NCBI GenBank assembly: GCA_963597355.1
Contig: CAVBPR010000006.1
Location: 62,001-126,000, forward strand
Length of the DNA stretch: 64,000 nucleotides
From: UMGS1766 sp963597355
GTDB taxonomy: Bacteria; Bacillota; Clostridia; Oscillospirales; Oscillospiraceae
Reading direction: 5' to 3'
Shown here in pieces: positions 9,058 through 17,368 of the stretch; positions within the stretch are counted from its first letter, which is position 1, and every line of letters starts with the position of its first letter. The notes under the pieces are model-generated. The model was not told the origin of the DNA. It did not search any database and saw only the letters and a list, made by a program, of their open reading frames with translations. The translations under genes and the position numbers were made by a program.

Positions 9058-10992
9058 TCATCCCATCGGATTTCCTTTTTCTGCAACGCAGGCTTGACTG
9101 TTCTCCGGATGATAGGTAGGCACAAGGCAGAACATGTAGTCCAGGTAATCGCTGTTGTTGCGCTGGCACACTTCCTTCAGCTCGTCCAGCTTCGTCCAGA
9201 ATTTCTCTTCGTCTACCTTAATCGGGTTCGCAATCAATATTTTCTTATTCGGTGTGCGGCGAAGGCCTTCTTCCTGCATCAGCTTTTCTTCATAGAGTTT
9301 CTCGCCAGGACGCAAGCCGGTATACTCCACTTTGATATCCACATCCGGAATATGGCCGGAAAGTTTAATCAGGTTGCGGGCCAAATCATCAATTCGCACA
9401 GGATCACCCATATCAAGGATAAAAATTTCGCCGCCCTTGGCATAAGCTCCGGCCTGCAATACCAGTCCCACCGCCTCCGGAATGGTCATGAAGTAACGAA
9501 TAATATCCGGATGCGTCACTGTAACCGGGCCACCAGCGGCAATCTGCCGCTTAAACAGCGGAATCACCGAGCCGTTACTGCCCAACACGTTTCCAAAACG
9601 AACCGCTACAAATTCGGTATCGCTTTTTTTGTTGATGGACTGGATAATCATCTCGCAAAGCCGCTTGGTAGCTCCCATGATGTTCGTGGGATTCACTGCC
9701 TTGTCAGTAGAAATCATAACAAACTTGCTGCAGTGATAACGACTGGCCGCCTGCGCAATCTGGTAAGTTCCGAACACGTTGTTTTTGATTGCCTCGCAAG
9801 GGCTGGTTTCCATCAATGGAACATGCTTGTGGGCCGCCGCATGGTAGACGATGTCCGGATGGTAATCCCGAAATACCTCATCCAGCTTGCCTGCATCCCG
9901 AACGGAACCGATGAGCACCAGCAAATTCAGTTCCGGATGACTGATTTTCAGCTCCTGCTGAATGTCGTAGGCATTATTTTCATATATGTCAAAGATAATG
10001 AGTTGTTTGGGCTGATGATTTGCCACCTGACGGCACAGCTCCGAACCAATCGATCCGCCGCCTCCGCTGATAAGGACCACTTTCCCCTGCACATAATCCA
10101 GAATTTCGCTTGTGTTAACCTGAATTGGCTCGCGTCCCAGCAAGTCCTCTACCGCAACATCCTTCAGATCGTTGGTTGTCACTTCACCGGACACCAGCTG
10201 ATAAATTCCAGGCAAAATTTTCAGTTCACAGCCAGTTTCTTTGCAGATGTTTAAAATATCCCGCTTTTCTTCCGACGTAGCGGTCGGAATGGCAAAGATA
10301 ATCTGCTCGATATCGTAGCGCTCCACTGCGGACATAATTGTGTCGCGTCCGCCCACTACAGGAACACCGCAGAGATACTTTCCCCGCTTTTTTGCGTCAT
10401 CATCCACAACGCACCGTGCGCGCCGACGGATTTGCCGCGAATGGTTCAATTCATTGATAATCATGCGTCCTGCATCGCCGCCACCGATAATCAACACATT
10501 GATGGGGGCTGTATCGCCTCTGGTAATGTCTTTTGAGTTAAACAGCAGTCGAATCATGCGGTAAGAAAAACGAATCCCCACCACGCAAATCGTTTCCAGC
10601 AGACCGCCAATCACAAAATAGGAAATCGGCATGCGGTAAATCTGTGCATCCCGCAGGGCAATAAAGGAAACCACCACATGCACTGCCACGGACAACATGC
10701 TGGCAATCACCGCTCGCACCAATTCATTTGGTCCGGCAAACTGCCATAAGCTGCTGTACAGCCGCATAAGGATGAAAATAATGATGCTCAATACCGTAAA
10801 TAACGGAATGCTGTCCAGCCAGCCATAAAGAAAATGCTGGGGGATCATCGATGCACGGCAATCAAATCGGAACCAGAGCGCAAAAACATAGGCCAGATTG
10901 ATCGTAAAAATATCAAATACGCCCAGCGCCAGGGGAACTGCCGCGCCCCTCAGATGCCGGACAATTCGTTTTATCATAGAAGGATGCTTCAT
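9058..10992 (-). CDS. Membrane CapD/PglF-type nucleoside-diphosphate-sugar dehydratase/epimerase
   Basis: A 644-residue protein of the polysaccharide-biosynthesis CapD/WbpM/PglF family, which turns UDP-GlcNAc into a 4-keto-6-deoxy sugar for surface glycans. Four hydrophobic segments occupy about residues 15-145. A first Rossmann-like domain has LIIGGGDAGRMI, and a second catalytic SDR domain has SGGGGSIGSELCRQ (NAD binding) and STDKAVNPTNIMGATKR, in which D-K takes the place of the usual Tyr-x3-Lys. The ATG at 10992 is preceded by GAGGAGT; the open frame extends further but without a ribosome site. It is the first gene of the glycan operon. Confidence 0.88.
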   Translation of the reverse strand: MKHPSMIKRIVRHLRGAAVPLALGVFDIFTINLAYVFALWFRFDCRASMIPQHFLYGWLDSIPLFTVLSIIIFILMRLYSSLWQFAGPNELVRAVIASMLSVAVHVVVSFIALRDAQIYRMPISYFVIGGLLETICVVGIRFSYRMIRLLFNSKDITRGDTAPINVLIIGGGDAGRMIINELNHSRQIRRRARCVVDDDAKKRGKYLCGVPVVGGRDTIMSAVERYDIEQIIFAIPTATSEEKRDILNICKETGCELKILPGIYQLVSGEVTTNDLKDVAVEDLLGREPIQVNTSEILDYVQGKVVLISGGGGSIGSELCRQVANHQPKQLIIFDIYENNAYDIQQELKISHPELNLLVLIGSVRDAGKLDEVFRDYHPDIVYHAAAHKHVPLMETSPCEAIKNNVFGTYQIAQAASRYHCSKFVMISTDKAVNPTNIMGATKRLCEMIIQSINKKSDTEFVAVRFGNVLGSNGSVIPLFKRQIAAGGPVTVTHPDIIRYFMTIPEAVGLVLQAGAYAKGGEIFILDMGDPVRIDDLARNLIKLSGHIPDVDIKVEYTGLRPGEKLYEEKLMQEEGLRRTPNKKILIANPIKVDEEKFWTKLDELKEVCQRNNSDYLDYMFCLVPTYHPENSQACVAEKGNPMG

Positions 10993-11027
10993 ACACGACT
11001 CCTCATTATAGGAAAACAATTCATTAT

Positions 11028-11056
11028 ATGTTATCACACTCCCCCTGTCTTCGCAA
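11028..11056 (-). promoter_or_regulatory. Promoter of the glycan operon
   Basis: On the minus strand: TTGCGA, a 17-base spacer and TAACAT, followed by a second A+T-rich ATATAAT. It lies about 35 bases upstream of the CapD-type start. Confidence 0.5.
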
Positions 11057-11281
11057 GTTTTCACTTCTTAAGAAATAGATAAATTGCAATTCGTCCCGCA
11101 ATATACCTCATTTCCCTTCTTAATCACAGTCCATGCAGTATTTTATTTGCAGGATATCCATGGTATTATTTGCGAAATTTAACCATTTTATTCAATTTTG
11201 TTGTACCTTTGTCACACTTTGTTGTTTGCCTTTATTCGTCATATTCGCTAAAATAAAACTAGCAAGTCAATATATTTTTGT

Positions 11282-11288
11282 TAGGAGG
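11282..11288 (+). promoter_or_regulatory. Ribosome binding site that fixes the beta-helix gene start
   Basis: AGGAGGT, a full anti-16S complement, ends 10 bases before ATG 11299. It lies inside the longer open frame (TTG at 11278), which excludes that start. Confidence 0.8.
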
Positions 11289-11298
11289 TCACATCAAC

Positions 11299-13140
11299 AT
11301 GAATGCACCATATGCAACAAAAGTGCTGAAGCCAAACGGCAAGTCCGTTATGGCGTACCAGTCCACCTGGCTGGTGGAGGAAACTTTTTCCTGTCAGGAG
11401 CTGATTATTCGCCCCCGAGCTGTATTGACCGCTCCCGAGGGCAAGTACCTCACCCTGACGGTAAACGGCGTTGGTCAGAAAATTGAGCCAGGCACCTACA
11501 AGGGTGACGTAGTTCTCTCTGTCACAGACGCATACCATATGCGACCCGGCGGACTGATGCGGCCAAATCAGATCAGCCGCGATTTCCATACCGCAATTGT
11601 TGTAGAGGACGGAAAAGTTACCAAAACAATTCCCGCCATTCTACAGGGCGGTTCGGTTGAAGACGGCGTGATCGATGGTGTCTATATGGCCAGTCGGGAA
11701 GACAGCTTTAATGGTATTGTCGTAGACGGCGAAGGCACCTGCGAAATTAAAAATATCAAGGCCGATTTCGATGGCTTCGGCGACAATGATTTTCTCGGCG
11801 TTGGCTGTGCAGTCACCGTTGTTGGCAATCCCACAGTTACGGTAGAAAACTGCGATTTCACAGTAAACGGTGTAACACGCTGCGCTGTCCACGTGGGCGG
11901 CACCAGTAATGTGACCGTCAAAAATACCAAGATGACAAACCTTTGCCCTGAGGATTCCTGGCCCGGCAACTTCAGCTGGCAGGTCGGTTTCTGCGGCAGC
12001 AACCGACTGGCTCAGTTCACCGATGCCGCTAATGTGACTTATGATCACTGTGATTTGAAAACAAACGGCTGGGGCATTCTTTCCATCGACGGCACCGACG
12101 GCGGACAAACCATGCTGGTTAAAAATACCCGCATGGAACTCTCCGGCCCAAAGGCTCACGGTTACGGTGCATTTTGCATTGGCGACAATGAAGTCATTTA
12201 TGACAACTGCGATGTAGATGTATATGGCTATCCCCTGTTAATGATGGGCATGGAAGGAAAGGGCAAAGCTTCCATCCTCGACAGCCGCATCAAAGGCCGT
12301 CGTTACGGCGTGATGATCAATGGCGATGACAACTCTGTTCTGACCGTCCGAAATTCTGATTTTAAGACCACCAAATCTACATTCTGTGTCCACGGTTCTT
12401 CCACTCTGATTGAGGTAGAAAATTCCACCATGCAGGCTGCCAACGGTACGATAGTGCAGTTGATGGACACCGATCAGTGCGGCATGGTCATGGCCGACTT
12501 CCACATTCCGGTCGGTGTTGCCGACACACCGATCGACGGACGGGATCTTTCCACCGCTTCTCTGGCAGAGGATGTTACTTTCCGTCTGAAGGATTGCTCT
12601 ATTCAGGGCAACTTCTTCAACTCAACCACCAACATCCGCGCTTATCGCAACAGTGCTATCGGTGGAATTGGTGAATTCCACGACACAGTCATTGGCCTGC
12701 TTCAGGACTGGGATACGGAAAACGACGACGGCGGCGACGCCTATGGCGGTCCCATTGCCGCCCGTCACAACGGCGACGATCTCCGTGGTCCTAAGAACCT
12801 CGGTCTTGAGCTGACTGCAACCCATATTGAAGGCATGATTTCCTCTGCCACCCAGCAATACCGCGACGGGCTGAAGGTTATCACTGAAGATAACCGCATG
12901 GAACTGACCAACGTCACCCAAACTCCCGCTCCTGCTGTGAACAATGGTGTTGTCGTTACCCTGGACAGTGCCTCTTCCTGGCAGGTCACCGGAACCAGCT
13001 ATATCACCGGTCTGACCCTGGCGGAAGGTGCACAGATCTCCGCTCCTGCCGGTAAGAAACTGTCCGTCACCGTGGACGGTCAAGCAGTTGAACTAAAAGC
13101 CGGAACCTATACCGGAAAAATTATTCTGGAAGTGCTCTAA
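11299..13140 (+). CDS. Right-handed beta-helix-like repeat protein with related end modules
   Basis: A 613-residue protein I do not recognise by name. Most of the chain reads as short beta-strand turns rich in V, N, D and G (for example TVENCDFTVNG, VTVKNTKMTN, VLTVRNSDFKT), the pattern of parallel beta-helix proteins. Residues 35-76 and the last 42 residues are alike: both carry an APxGKxLxxTV core and a GTYxGxIxLxV ending, as if the same module caps each end. No signal peptide, sortase motif or membrane segment is visible, so location is unclear. The start is ATG 11299 after TTAGGAGGTC; an upstream in-frame TTG includes the ribosome site itself and is rejected. The gene is single, with its own strong terminator. 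Confidence 0.8.
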   Translation: MNAPYATKVLKPNGKSVMAYQSTWLVEETFSCQELIIRPRAVLTAPEGKYLTLTVNGVGQKIEPGTYKGDVVLSVTDAYHMRPGGLMRPNQISRDFHTAIVVEDGKVTKTIPAILQGGSVEDGVIDGVYMASREDSFNGIVVDGEGTCEIKNIKADFDGFGDNDFLGVGCAVTVVGNPTVTVENCDFTVNGVTRCAVHVGGTSNVTVKNTKMTNLCPEDSWPGNFSWQVGFCGSNRLAQFTDAANVTYDHCDLKTNGWGILSIDGTDGGQTMLVKNTRMELSGPKAHGYGAFCIGDNEVIYDNCDVDVYGYPLLMMGMEGKGKASILDSRIKGRRYGVMINGDDNSVLTVRNSDFKTTKSTFCVHGSSTLIEVENSTMQAANGTIVQLMDTDQCGMVMADFHIPVGVADTPIDGRDLSTASLAEDVTFRLKDCSIQGNFFNSTTNIRAYRNSAIGGIGEFHDTVIGLLQDWDTENDDGGDAYGGPIAARHNGDDLRGPKNLGLELTATHIEGMISSATQQYRDGLKVITEDNRMELTNVTQTPAPAVNNGVVVTLDSASSWQVTGTSYITGLTLAEGAQISAPAGKKLSVTVDGQAVELKAGTYTGKIILEVL

Positions 13141-13156
13141 GCATAGTTTTAGAAGC

Positions 13157-13197
13157 AGCGCCCTCGAGACAACTCTCGAGGGCGCTCTATTTTTTTC
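13157..13197 (+). terminator. Rho-independent terminator of the beta-helix gene
   Basis: AGCGCCCTCGAG and CTCGAGGGCGCT form a 12-bp G+C-rich stem with a 6-base loop, followed by CTATTTTTTTC. Confidence 0.9.
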
Positions 13198-13203
13198 ACT
13201 TTA

Positions 13204-13245
13204 TAAAAAAACGGGCAGATAAATCCAGAAGAATTTATCTGTCCG
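13204..13245 (-). terminator. Rho-independent terminator of ackA
   Basis: CGGACAGATAAAT and ATTTATCTGCCCG (minus strand) pair into a stem with one G-T pair, followed on the minus strand by a run of seven T. Confidence 0.85.
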
Positions 13246-13288
13246 CTTTTCTTATGTCAATTTTTCAATTCGATTCTTAAATTGAAAA

Positions 13289-14494
13289 TCAGCCCTTGAC
13301 AATCTCCATGGTATCCATAGCGATCATCAGTTCCTCGTTGGTGGGGATGACCAAAACCTTAACCGGTGCACCGTCCTTGGAAACGATCCGCTCCTCGCCG
13401 CGAACCTTGTTCTTCTCGGGATCAATGGTAATACCCATGAACTCCAGACCCTTGACGAACTCTTCCCGCAGCTCGGGGCTGTTCTCGCCTACACCGGCGG
13501 TAAAGATAACCGCGTCAACACCGCCCATTGCAGCAGCGTACTCACCGATCATCTTGCGCACACGATACTCAAAGACCTCGACAGCCAGAGCAGCACGTGC
13601 ATTGCCCTTCTCTGCAGCAGCCTCCAGATCACGGAAGTCGGAAGAAACACCGGAGATGCCCAGCACGCCGGACTTCTTGTTCAGCATGTTAACTGCTTCG
13701 CTGACGTTCATGCCATACTTGTTGGCGATGAACTCGATCACGCCGGCATCCATATCGCCGGAACGAGTGCCCATGGGCAGGCCAGCCAGAGGAGTCAGAC
13801 CCATGGAAGTGTCAACGCTCTTGCCGCCATCAACAGCAGCCAGAGAGGAACCATTGCCCAGATGGCAGGAAACGATCTTCAGCTCGGAAGGATCCTTGCC
13901 CAGGATCTCAGCGCAGCGCTTGGAAACATAGCGATGAGAGGTGCCGTGGAAACCATAGCGGCGCATCTTGTCGTTCTCATAGTATTCATAAGGAATGGCA
14001 TAGGTGTATGCCTTGGCAGGCATGGTCTGATGGAAAGCGGTGTCAAACACAGCAACCTGAGGAACCTTGTCACCCAGAACGGCCTTGCAGGCATTGATGC
14101 CAATGATGTTGGCGGGGTTGTGCAACGGAGCCAGAGGATTGCACTCCTCGATAGCAGCCATAACGTCATCCGTGATGAGCACAGAAGACGCAAACTTCTC
14201 GCCGCCGTGCACCACGCGGTGTCCCACTGCGTCGATCTCGTCCATGGAGGCAATCACGCCGTTGTCTGCATCCACCAGAGCATTCAGCACAGCCTGAATG
14301 GCCTCAGAATGGGTGGGCATAGCAACGTCGATCGCGTCCAGCTTCTTCTTGCCTTCCACCTGGGGCTTGTAGGTGAACTTGCCGTCGATGCCGATGCGTT
14401 CACATAGACCCTTGGCCAGAAGTACGCCAGTCTCAGGGTTGAGGAGCTGATACTTCAGAGAGGAGCTGCCCGCGTTAATCACAAGTACGTTCAT
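13289..14494 (-). CDS. ackA: Acetate kinase
   Basis: AckA interconverts acetyl phosphate plus ADP and acetate plus ATP, the substrate-level ATP step of fermentative acetate production. The 401-residue sequence is full length. It has VLVINAGSSSLKYQLL at the N-terminus, VGHRVVHGGEKF, FDTAFHQTMP, RRYGFHGTSHRYV, CHLGNGSSLAAV, SMGLTPLAGLPMGTRSGDMD and FTAGVGENS, covering the ASKHA-fold phosphate, adenosine and acetate sites. The start is ATG 14494 behind AAGGAGAT. No pta lies beside it; phosphotransacetylase must be elsewhere. It is monocistronic and divergent from tmcAL, with a 5' leader of about 95 bases that contains an inverted repeat. Confidence 0.97.
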   Translation of the reverse strand: MNVLVINAGSSSLKYQLLNPETGVLLAKGLCERIGIDGKFTYKPQVEGKKKLDAIDVAMPTHSEAIQAVLNALVDADNGVIASMDEIDAVGHRVVHGGEKFASSVLITDDVMAAIEECNPLAPLHNPANIIGINACKAVLGDKVPQVAVFDTAFHQTMPAKAYTYAIPYEYYENDKMRRYGFHGTSHRYVSKRCAEILGKDPSELKIVSCHLGNGSSLAAVDGGKSVDTSMGLTPLAGLPMGTRSGDMDAGVIEFIANKYGMNVSEAVNMLNKKSGVLGISGVSSDFRDLEAAAEKGNARAALAVEVFEYRVRKMIGEYAAAMGGVDAVIFTAGVGENSPELREEFVKGLEFMGITIDPEKNKVRGEERIVSKDGAPVKVLVIPTNEELMIAMDTMEIVKG

Positions 14495-14564
14495 TGGAAT
14501 CTGATCTCCTTACATATGTTGTTTTTTGCTTGCGCAAATGAGTCAAATAAAATAAAATGAAAGT

Positions 14565-14584
14565 TACGGACGCATTGATCCGTA
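14565..14584 (-). promoter_or_regulatory. Inverted repeat in the ackA leader
   Basis: TACGGA, 8 bases, TCCGTA: a perfect 6-bp dyad just downstream of the ackA promoter. It could be an operator or an RNA hairpin; function unknown. A palindromic TTGCGCAA follows nearer the gene at 14530-14537. Confidence 0.4.
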
Positions 14585-14594
14585 CTCCAAAGCT

Positions 14595-14623
14595 ATTGTA
14601 ATACTTTTCTTTCCGTACGACAA
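14595..14623 (-). promoter_or_regulatory. Promoter of ackA
   Basis: Minus strand: TTGTCG (14623-14618), 17-base spacer, TACAAT (14600-14595). Confidence 0.7.
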
Positions 14624-14666
14624 CTACTTTTTGCAATATTTTTTTCAAAAGAAAGGGGGCTTTTCT

Positions 14667-15836
14667 ATGACGGTCGCTGGTGTAATTGCTGAATTTGATC
14701 CTCTGCATTTGGGACATCGCCATCTTCTGCAGGAAATCCGCGCGCAATTAGGGGCGGATACTGCCATCATGGTTGCTATGTCCGGAACCTTTACCCAGCG
14801 GGGTGAAGCAGCCATCTGTTCGCCTCATGCCAGAACGGAAATGGCCCTCTGGGCCGGAGCCGACCTGATTTTAGAATTGCCACAACCTTTTTGCTCTTCT
14901 TCCGCCGAAACCTTTGCCCGCGGCGGTACAGAGATTCTGCGTTCCACCGGTCTAATGGATATCCTCTGCTTTGGAAGCGAAAGCGACGATCTTACTCTCC
15001 TGCGGCAAATCGCATCCGCCCTCGACTCGCCTGAGTTTTCCCTGCTTTTGAAACAGGAATTATCCCAGGGACTTCCCTTTGCGCAAGCCAGGCAAAATGC
15101 TCTGGAGCAGTTGGTTGGCGAAAAAGCGCGTCAGACTTCCGGTGCAAATGATCTGCTTGGCATAGAGTATCTGCGGTCGCTTGGAACGGATTTCCCTGTC
15201 TGCACCATAGCCCGCCGGGATGGAGGCCATCACGGTGCCGCTTCTGCCACGGAAGTGCGACGGTTAATTCGCTCCGGTGACTGGATTTCTGCCGGCAAAC
15301 TTCTCCCGGATGACTCAGCCCGCATTCTTCGCAGGGAACGGGAAGGCGGACTCTGTCCGGCCGGACTGCATTGGGCAGAGCGAGCCGTTCTTTATCGACT
15401 GCGCACAATGAGCGCATCGGATTTCGCCGCTCTCCCCGACTGTGGTGAAGGTTTGGAACATCGACTGGTACAAGCTGCCGCACAGGCAGAAACACTGGAG
15501 CAATTCTACGCACTGGCAAAAAGCAAGCGTTATGCCCATGCCCGTATTCGCCGCATCGCACTGCGCGCTTTTTTGAACCTCACGGAAATCCCACCTTCTG
15601 TCGGCTATCTCCGCGTTTTAGGAGCTTCCTCCCAAGGGCTCTCCCTTTTGCGGCAGATGAAACAAACCGCAACGCTCCCTGTGATTACAAAACCCTCCCA
15701 TGGACGGGAACTTCCCGGCTCTGCCGGCGCCTTATATGCCCACAATCGCCGCATAGATGATCTTTGGGGACTTTGTCTGGAACGTCCTCTCCCTGTCGGT
15801 GACTGCTGGCGCAGATCCCCCATCCTTCAAAAATAA
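14667..15836 (+). CDS. tmcAL: tRNA(Met) cytidine acetate ligase
   Basis: TmcAL (formerly YlbM) uses acetate and ATP to acetylate cytidine 34 in the anticodon of elongator tRNA-Met, which keeps AUG decoding accurate. The 389-residue protein has the nucleotidyltransferase signature AGVIAEFDPLHLGHRHLL (HxGH) near the N-terminus, MSGTFTQRGEAA, the GANDLLGIEYLRSL motif and ASATEVRRLI, as in the family. ATG 14667 is preceded by AAAGGGGG; the open frame further upstream has no ribosome site. It is divergent from ackA; both enzymes handle acetate and ATP, but a regulatory link is only suggestive. Confidence 0.88.
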   Translation: MTVAGVIAEFDPLHLGHRHLLQEIRAQLGADTAIMVAMSGTFTQRGEAAICSPHARTEMALWAGADLILELPQPFCSSSAETFARGGTEILRSTGLMDILCFGSESDDLTLLRQIASALDSPEFSLLLKQELSQGLPFAQARQNALEQLVGEKARQTSGANDLLGIEYLRSLGTDFPVCTIARRDGGHHGAASATEVRRLIRSGDWISAGKLLPDDSARILRREREGGLCPAGLHWAERAVLYRLRTMSASDFAALPDCGEGLEHRLVQAAAQAETLEQFYALAKSKRYAHARIRRIALRAFLNLTEIPPSVGYLRVLGASSQGLSLLRQMKQTATLPVITKPSHGRELPGSAGALYAHNRRIDDLWGLCLERPLPVGDCWRRSPILQK

Positions 15837-15861
15837 ATAAATAGAATCTGTATTGACTTGC

Positions 15862-15906
15862 GCACAGGTGAAAGCATAACTGCAGCTTTCGCCTGTGCAT
15901 TTTTAT
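15862..15906 (+). terminator. Rho-independent terminator of tmcAL
   Basis: GCACAGGTGAAAGC and GCTTTCGCCTGTGC pair (one T-G pair) around a 9-base loop, followed by ATTTTTATTTG. Confidence 0.85.
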
Positions 15907-16065
15907 TTGTTTATTCCAGGTCATCACTCCGAACGTCTGATCGCCCCATACAAAAAGTTCGAATTTTCGAATTGCCCCTGCGAATCATGCCCTGTACGCA
16001 AAAAATCGCCTCTAATTCCAGCCCTTCTTTCCTCTTTCCAATCACTATTCAAGAACCACAAAACA

Positions 16066-16093
16066 TTGCATATAACGCTATTTTCTCTATAAT
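16066..16093 (+). promoter_or_regulatory. Promoter of the GTPase/SEDS/transpeptidase cluster
   Basis: TTGCAT, 16-base spacer and a perfect TATAAT, about 70 bases before the first gene. No other promoter is obvious inside the seven-gene run. Confidence 0.6.
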
Positions 16094-16162
16094 AAAGGCA
16101 TAAACAACAACAAAACATTCTATTTTTGCTTCACGCAACAGAGAAATGAAAGGATGACAATT

Positions 16163-16609
16163 ATGAAGAACTTTACTACTTGCATTGAAACCTATTTGGA
16201 TCAGAAGGAACTGCATTATTCAACCCGAAACTACGATTGGGGCACCGATACCATCATTGGTTTTCAGCTGGAAAGCGGCTGCAAACAGCATATTCACATC
16301 ATTTGCCGCGACGACCAGGCCCCCTTCCTGGCCGTGTGGGACCTGATCCACATCCCCGACAACAAACTGGCAGCCGCTCTGATTCACTCCAACAAAGATA
16401 ATCAGCGCCGTTTCTTCCGCTTTGCAATCGACGAAGACCAGGATTTGCAGCTGCGCTACGACTTCCCCAACGGCATCAGCGAGAAAGACTTTTCTAACTC
16501 TATTTCCAGCGAAATGTTTCCCATGTTCCTCTCCGCCGTCAAGAATTATTACGAAGATTATGCCCGCCTGGTCTATTCTGACATCCAAGAAGAACTGTCT
16601 CTGGCTTAA
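16163..16609 (+). CDS. YbjN-like small acidic protein, first gene of the SEDS/GTPase cluster
   Basis: A 148-residue soluble acidic protein. Its alternating alpha and beta pattern, with GFQLESGCKQHIHIICRDD, a central LAAALIHSNKDNQRRFFRF and a C-terminal helix (FLSAVKNYYEDYARLVYSDI), resembles the YbjN / type III-secretion-chaperone-like fold, a protein-binding scaffold; this is a fold-level guess. No enzyme motifs. ATG 16163 is preceded by AAAGG at normal spacing; the ATG at 16154 abuts the ribosome site and is rejected. Its position at the head of the cluster suggests a chaperone or adaptor for a partner encoded downstream. Confidence 0.65.
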   Translation: MKNFTTCIETYLDQKELHYSTRNYDWGTDTIIGFQLESGCKQHIHIICRDDQAPFLAVWDLIHIPDNKLAAALIHSNKDNQRRFFRFAIDEDQDLQLRYDFPNGISEKDFSNSISSEMFPMFLSAVKNYYEDYARLVYSDIQEELSLA

Positions 16610-16669
16610 GTAACTCCCAACGAGGATCGGGTGATGCCCGATCCTCCCGTCTTAAAAGGAGAGTTGAAA

Positions 16670-17353
16670 ATGAAGAAAGTTGTATCCCGGGGTTTTATTG
16701 CTTCCGTTATCTATCGATGGACCTGGTTCCTATTATTAAGCAGAATCCCCTTAACTCAGGCGGGACTCGGTAAAATCTGGTCCAGCTGCCTTGAATTGTT
16801 CCAGTTGTATCTCTCCAGCTTTGGTCCCGATACATTCACAAAAATATCCTCCGCTGCACAGATCATATGGAGCTTTCTGCTATTTCCATCGCTTGGCCTT
16901 ATTCTGGTCGTTGTTTTCGTTCGTATGCTCAAAAAGCACATTCCCTCCAAAAAGTCCAATCCTGACTCCCCCACTTTGTTGCAACAAAGCAAGGAGAAAT
17001 TTGGGGGATTATTCTCGCACCGAGATTATTCCGGCTCTGTTGCCGACACCACAGCTGGGGAAACCTACTATTTTGTGCGCTTTGTCTCACAGGATGATTA
17101 TGACGAGCTGTGCGAGCAGCTGATTGATGTCACCGACCTAAAAGACCGTCCCAAAACCTTCGACTTCCGCATGGGGCGCTTTAAACTTCTCTTTCACAAC
17201 CAGTACGACAAAAAAGTTCCCCTCATCTACCTGGAAGGCACGGATGTCAACGGAAGATCCATTCTGGAAGAGCCCTCTGTTTTACTTCCCCTCAACACGG
17301 TTTATTCTCTGCCCCTTCACGCAAGCTTTGAGCTCATCAGCATCACTACCTAA
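16670..17353 (+). CDS. Unknown membrane protein of the SEDS/GTPase cluster
   Basis: 227 residues that I cannot assign to a family. There are one or two hydrophobic segments near the N-terminus (about residues 8-28) and a clear membrane span at about 60-85 (LLFPSLGLILVVVFVRML). The soluble remainder (about 110-227) looks beta-rich and contains YYFVRFVSQDDYDEL and PLIYLEGTDVNGRS. The ATG at 16670 follows AAAGGAGAG; an in-frame ATG at 16631 lies at the end of a G+C-rich dyad and is less likely. It is 60 bases after the YbjN-like gene and 15 before the GTPase, so its soluble domain may be the membrane dock for one of them (inference). Confidence 0.6.
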   Translation: MKKVVSRGFIASVIYRWTWFLLLSRIPLTQAGLGKIWSSCLELFQLYLSSFGPDTFTKISSAAQIIWSFLLFPSLGLILVVVFVRMLKKHIPSKKSNPDSPTLLQQSKEKFGGLFSHRDYSGSVADTTAGETYYFVRFVSQDDYDELCEQLIDVTDLKDRPKTFDFRMGRFKLLFHNQYDKKVPLIYLEGTDVNGRSILEEPSVLLPLNTVYSLPLHASFELISITT

Positions 17354-17368
17354 AGGAGCGAAACGACT

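Larger units (their letters stand above)
10993..11298. other. Divergent intergenic region between the glycan operon and the beta-helix gene
   Basis: This 306-base A+T-rich gap holds the minus-strand promoter of the CapD-type gene (11028-11056) and must hold the plus-strand promoter of the beta-helix gene. For the latter the best I can see is TTTGCC, 18 bases, TAAAAT (about 11226-11255), which is weak. TTTGTTG occurs twice close together near 11197 and 11217. No small gene is convincing. Confidence 0.5.
15837..16162. other. Intergenic region between tmcAL and the GTPase/SEDS cluster
   Basis: These 326 bases hold the tmcAL terminator (15862-15906) and, near the far end, the promoter of the seven-gene cluster (16066-16093). 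The A+T-rich middle (about 15910-16065) shows no convincing gene or RNA structure. Confidence 0.5.

Noticed and set aside
9010..10254. Long plus-strand open frame (414 codons) opposite the CapD-type gene
   Set aside because: No ribosome site and no family pattern. The opposite strand carries a clear SDR enzyme, so this is an antisense shadow.
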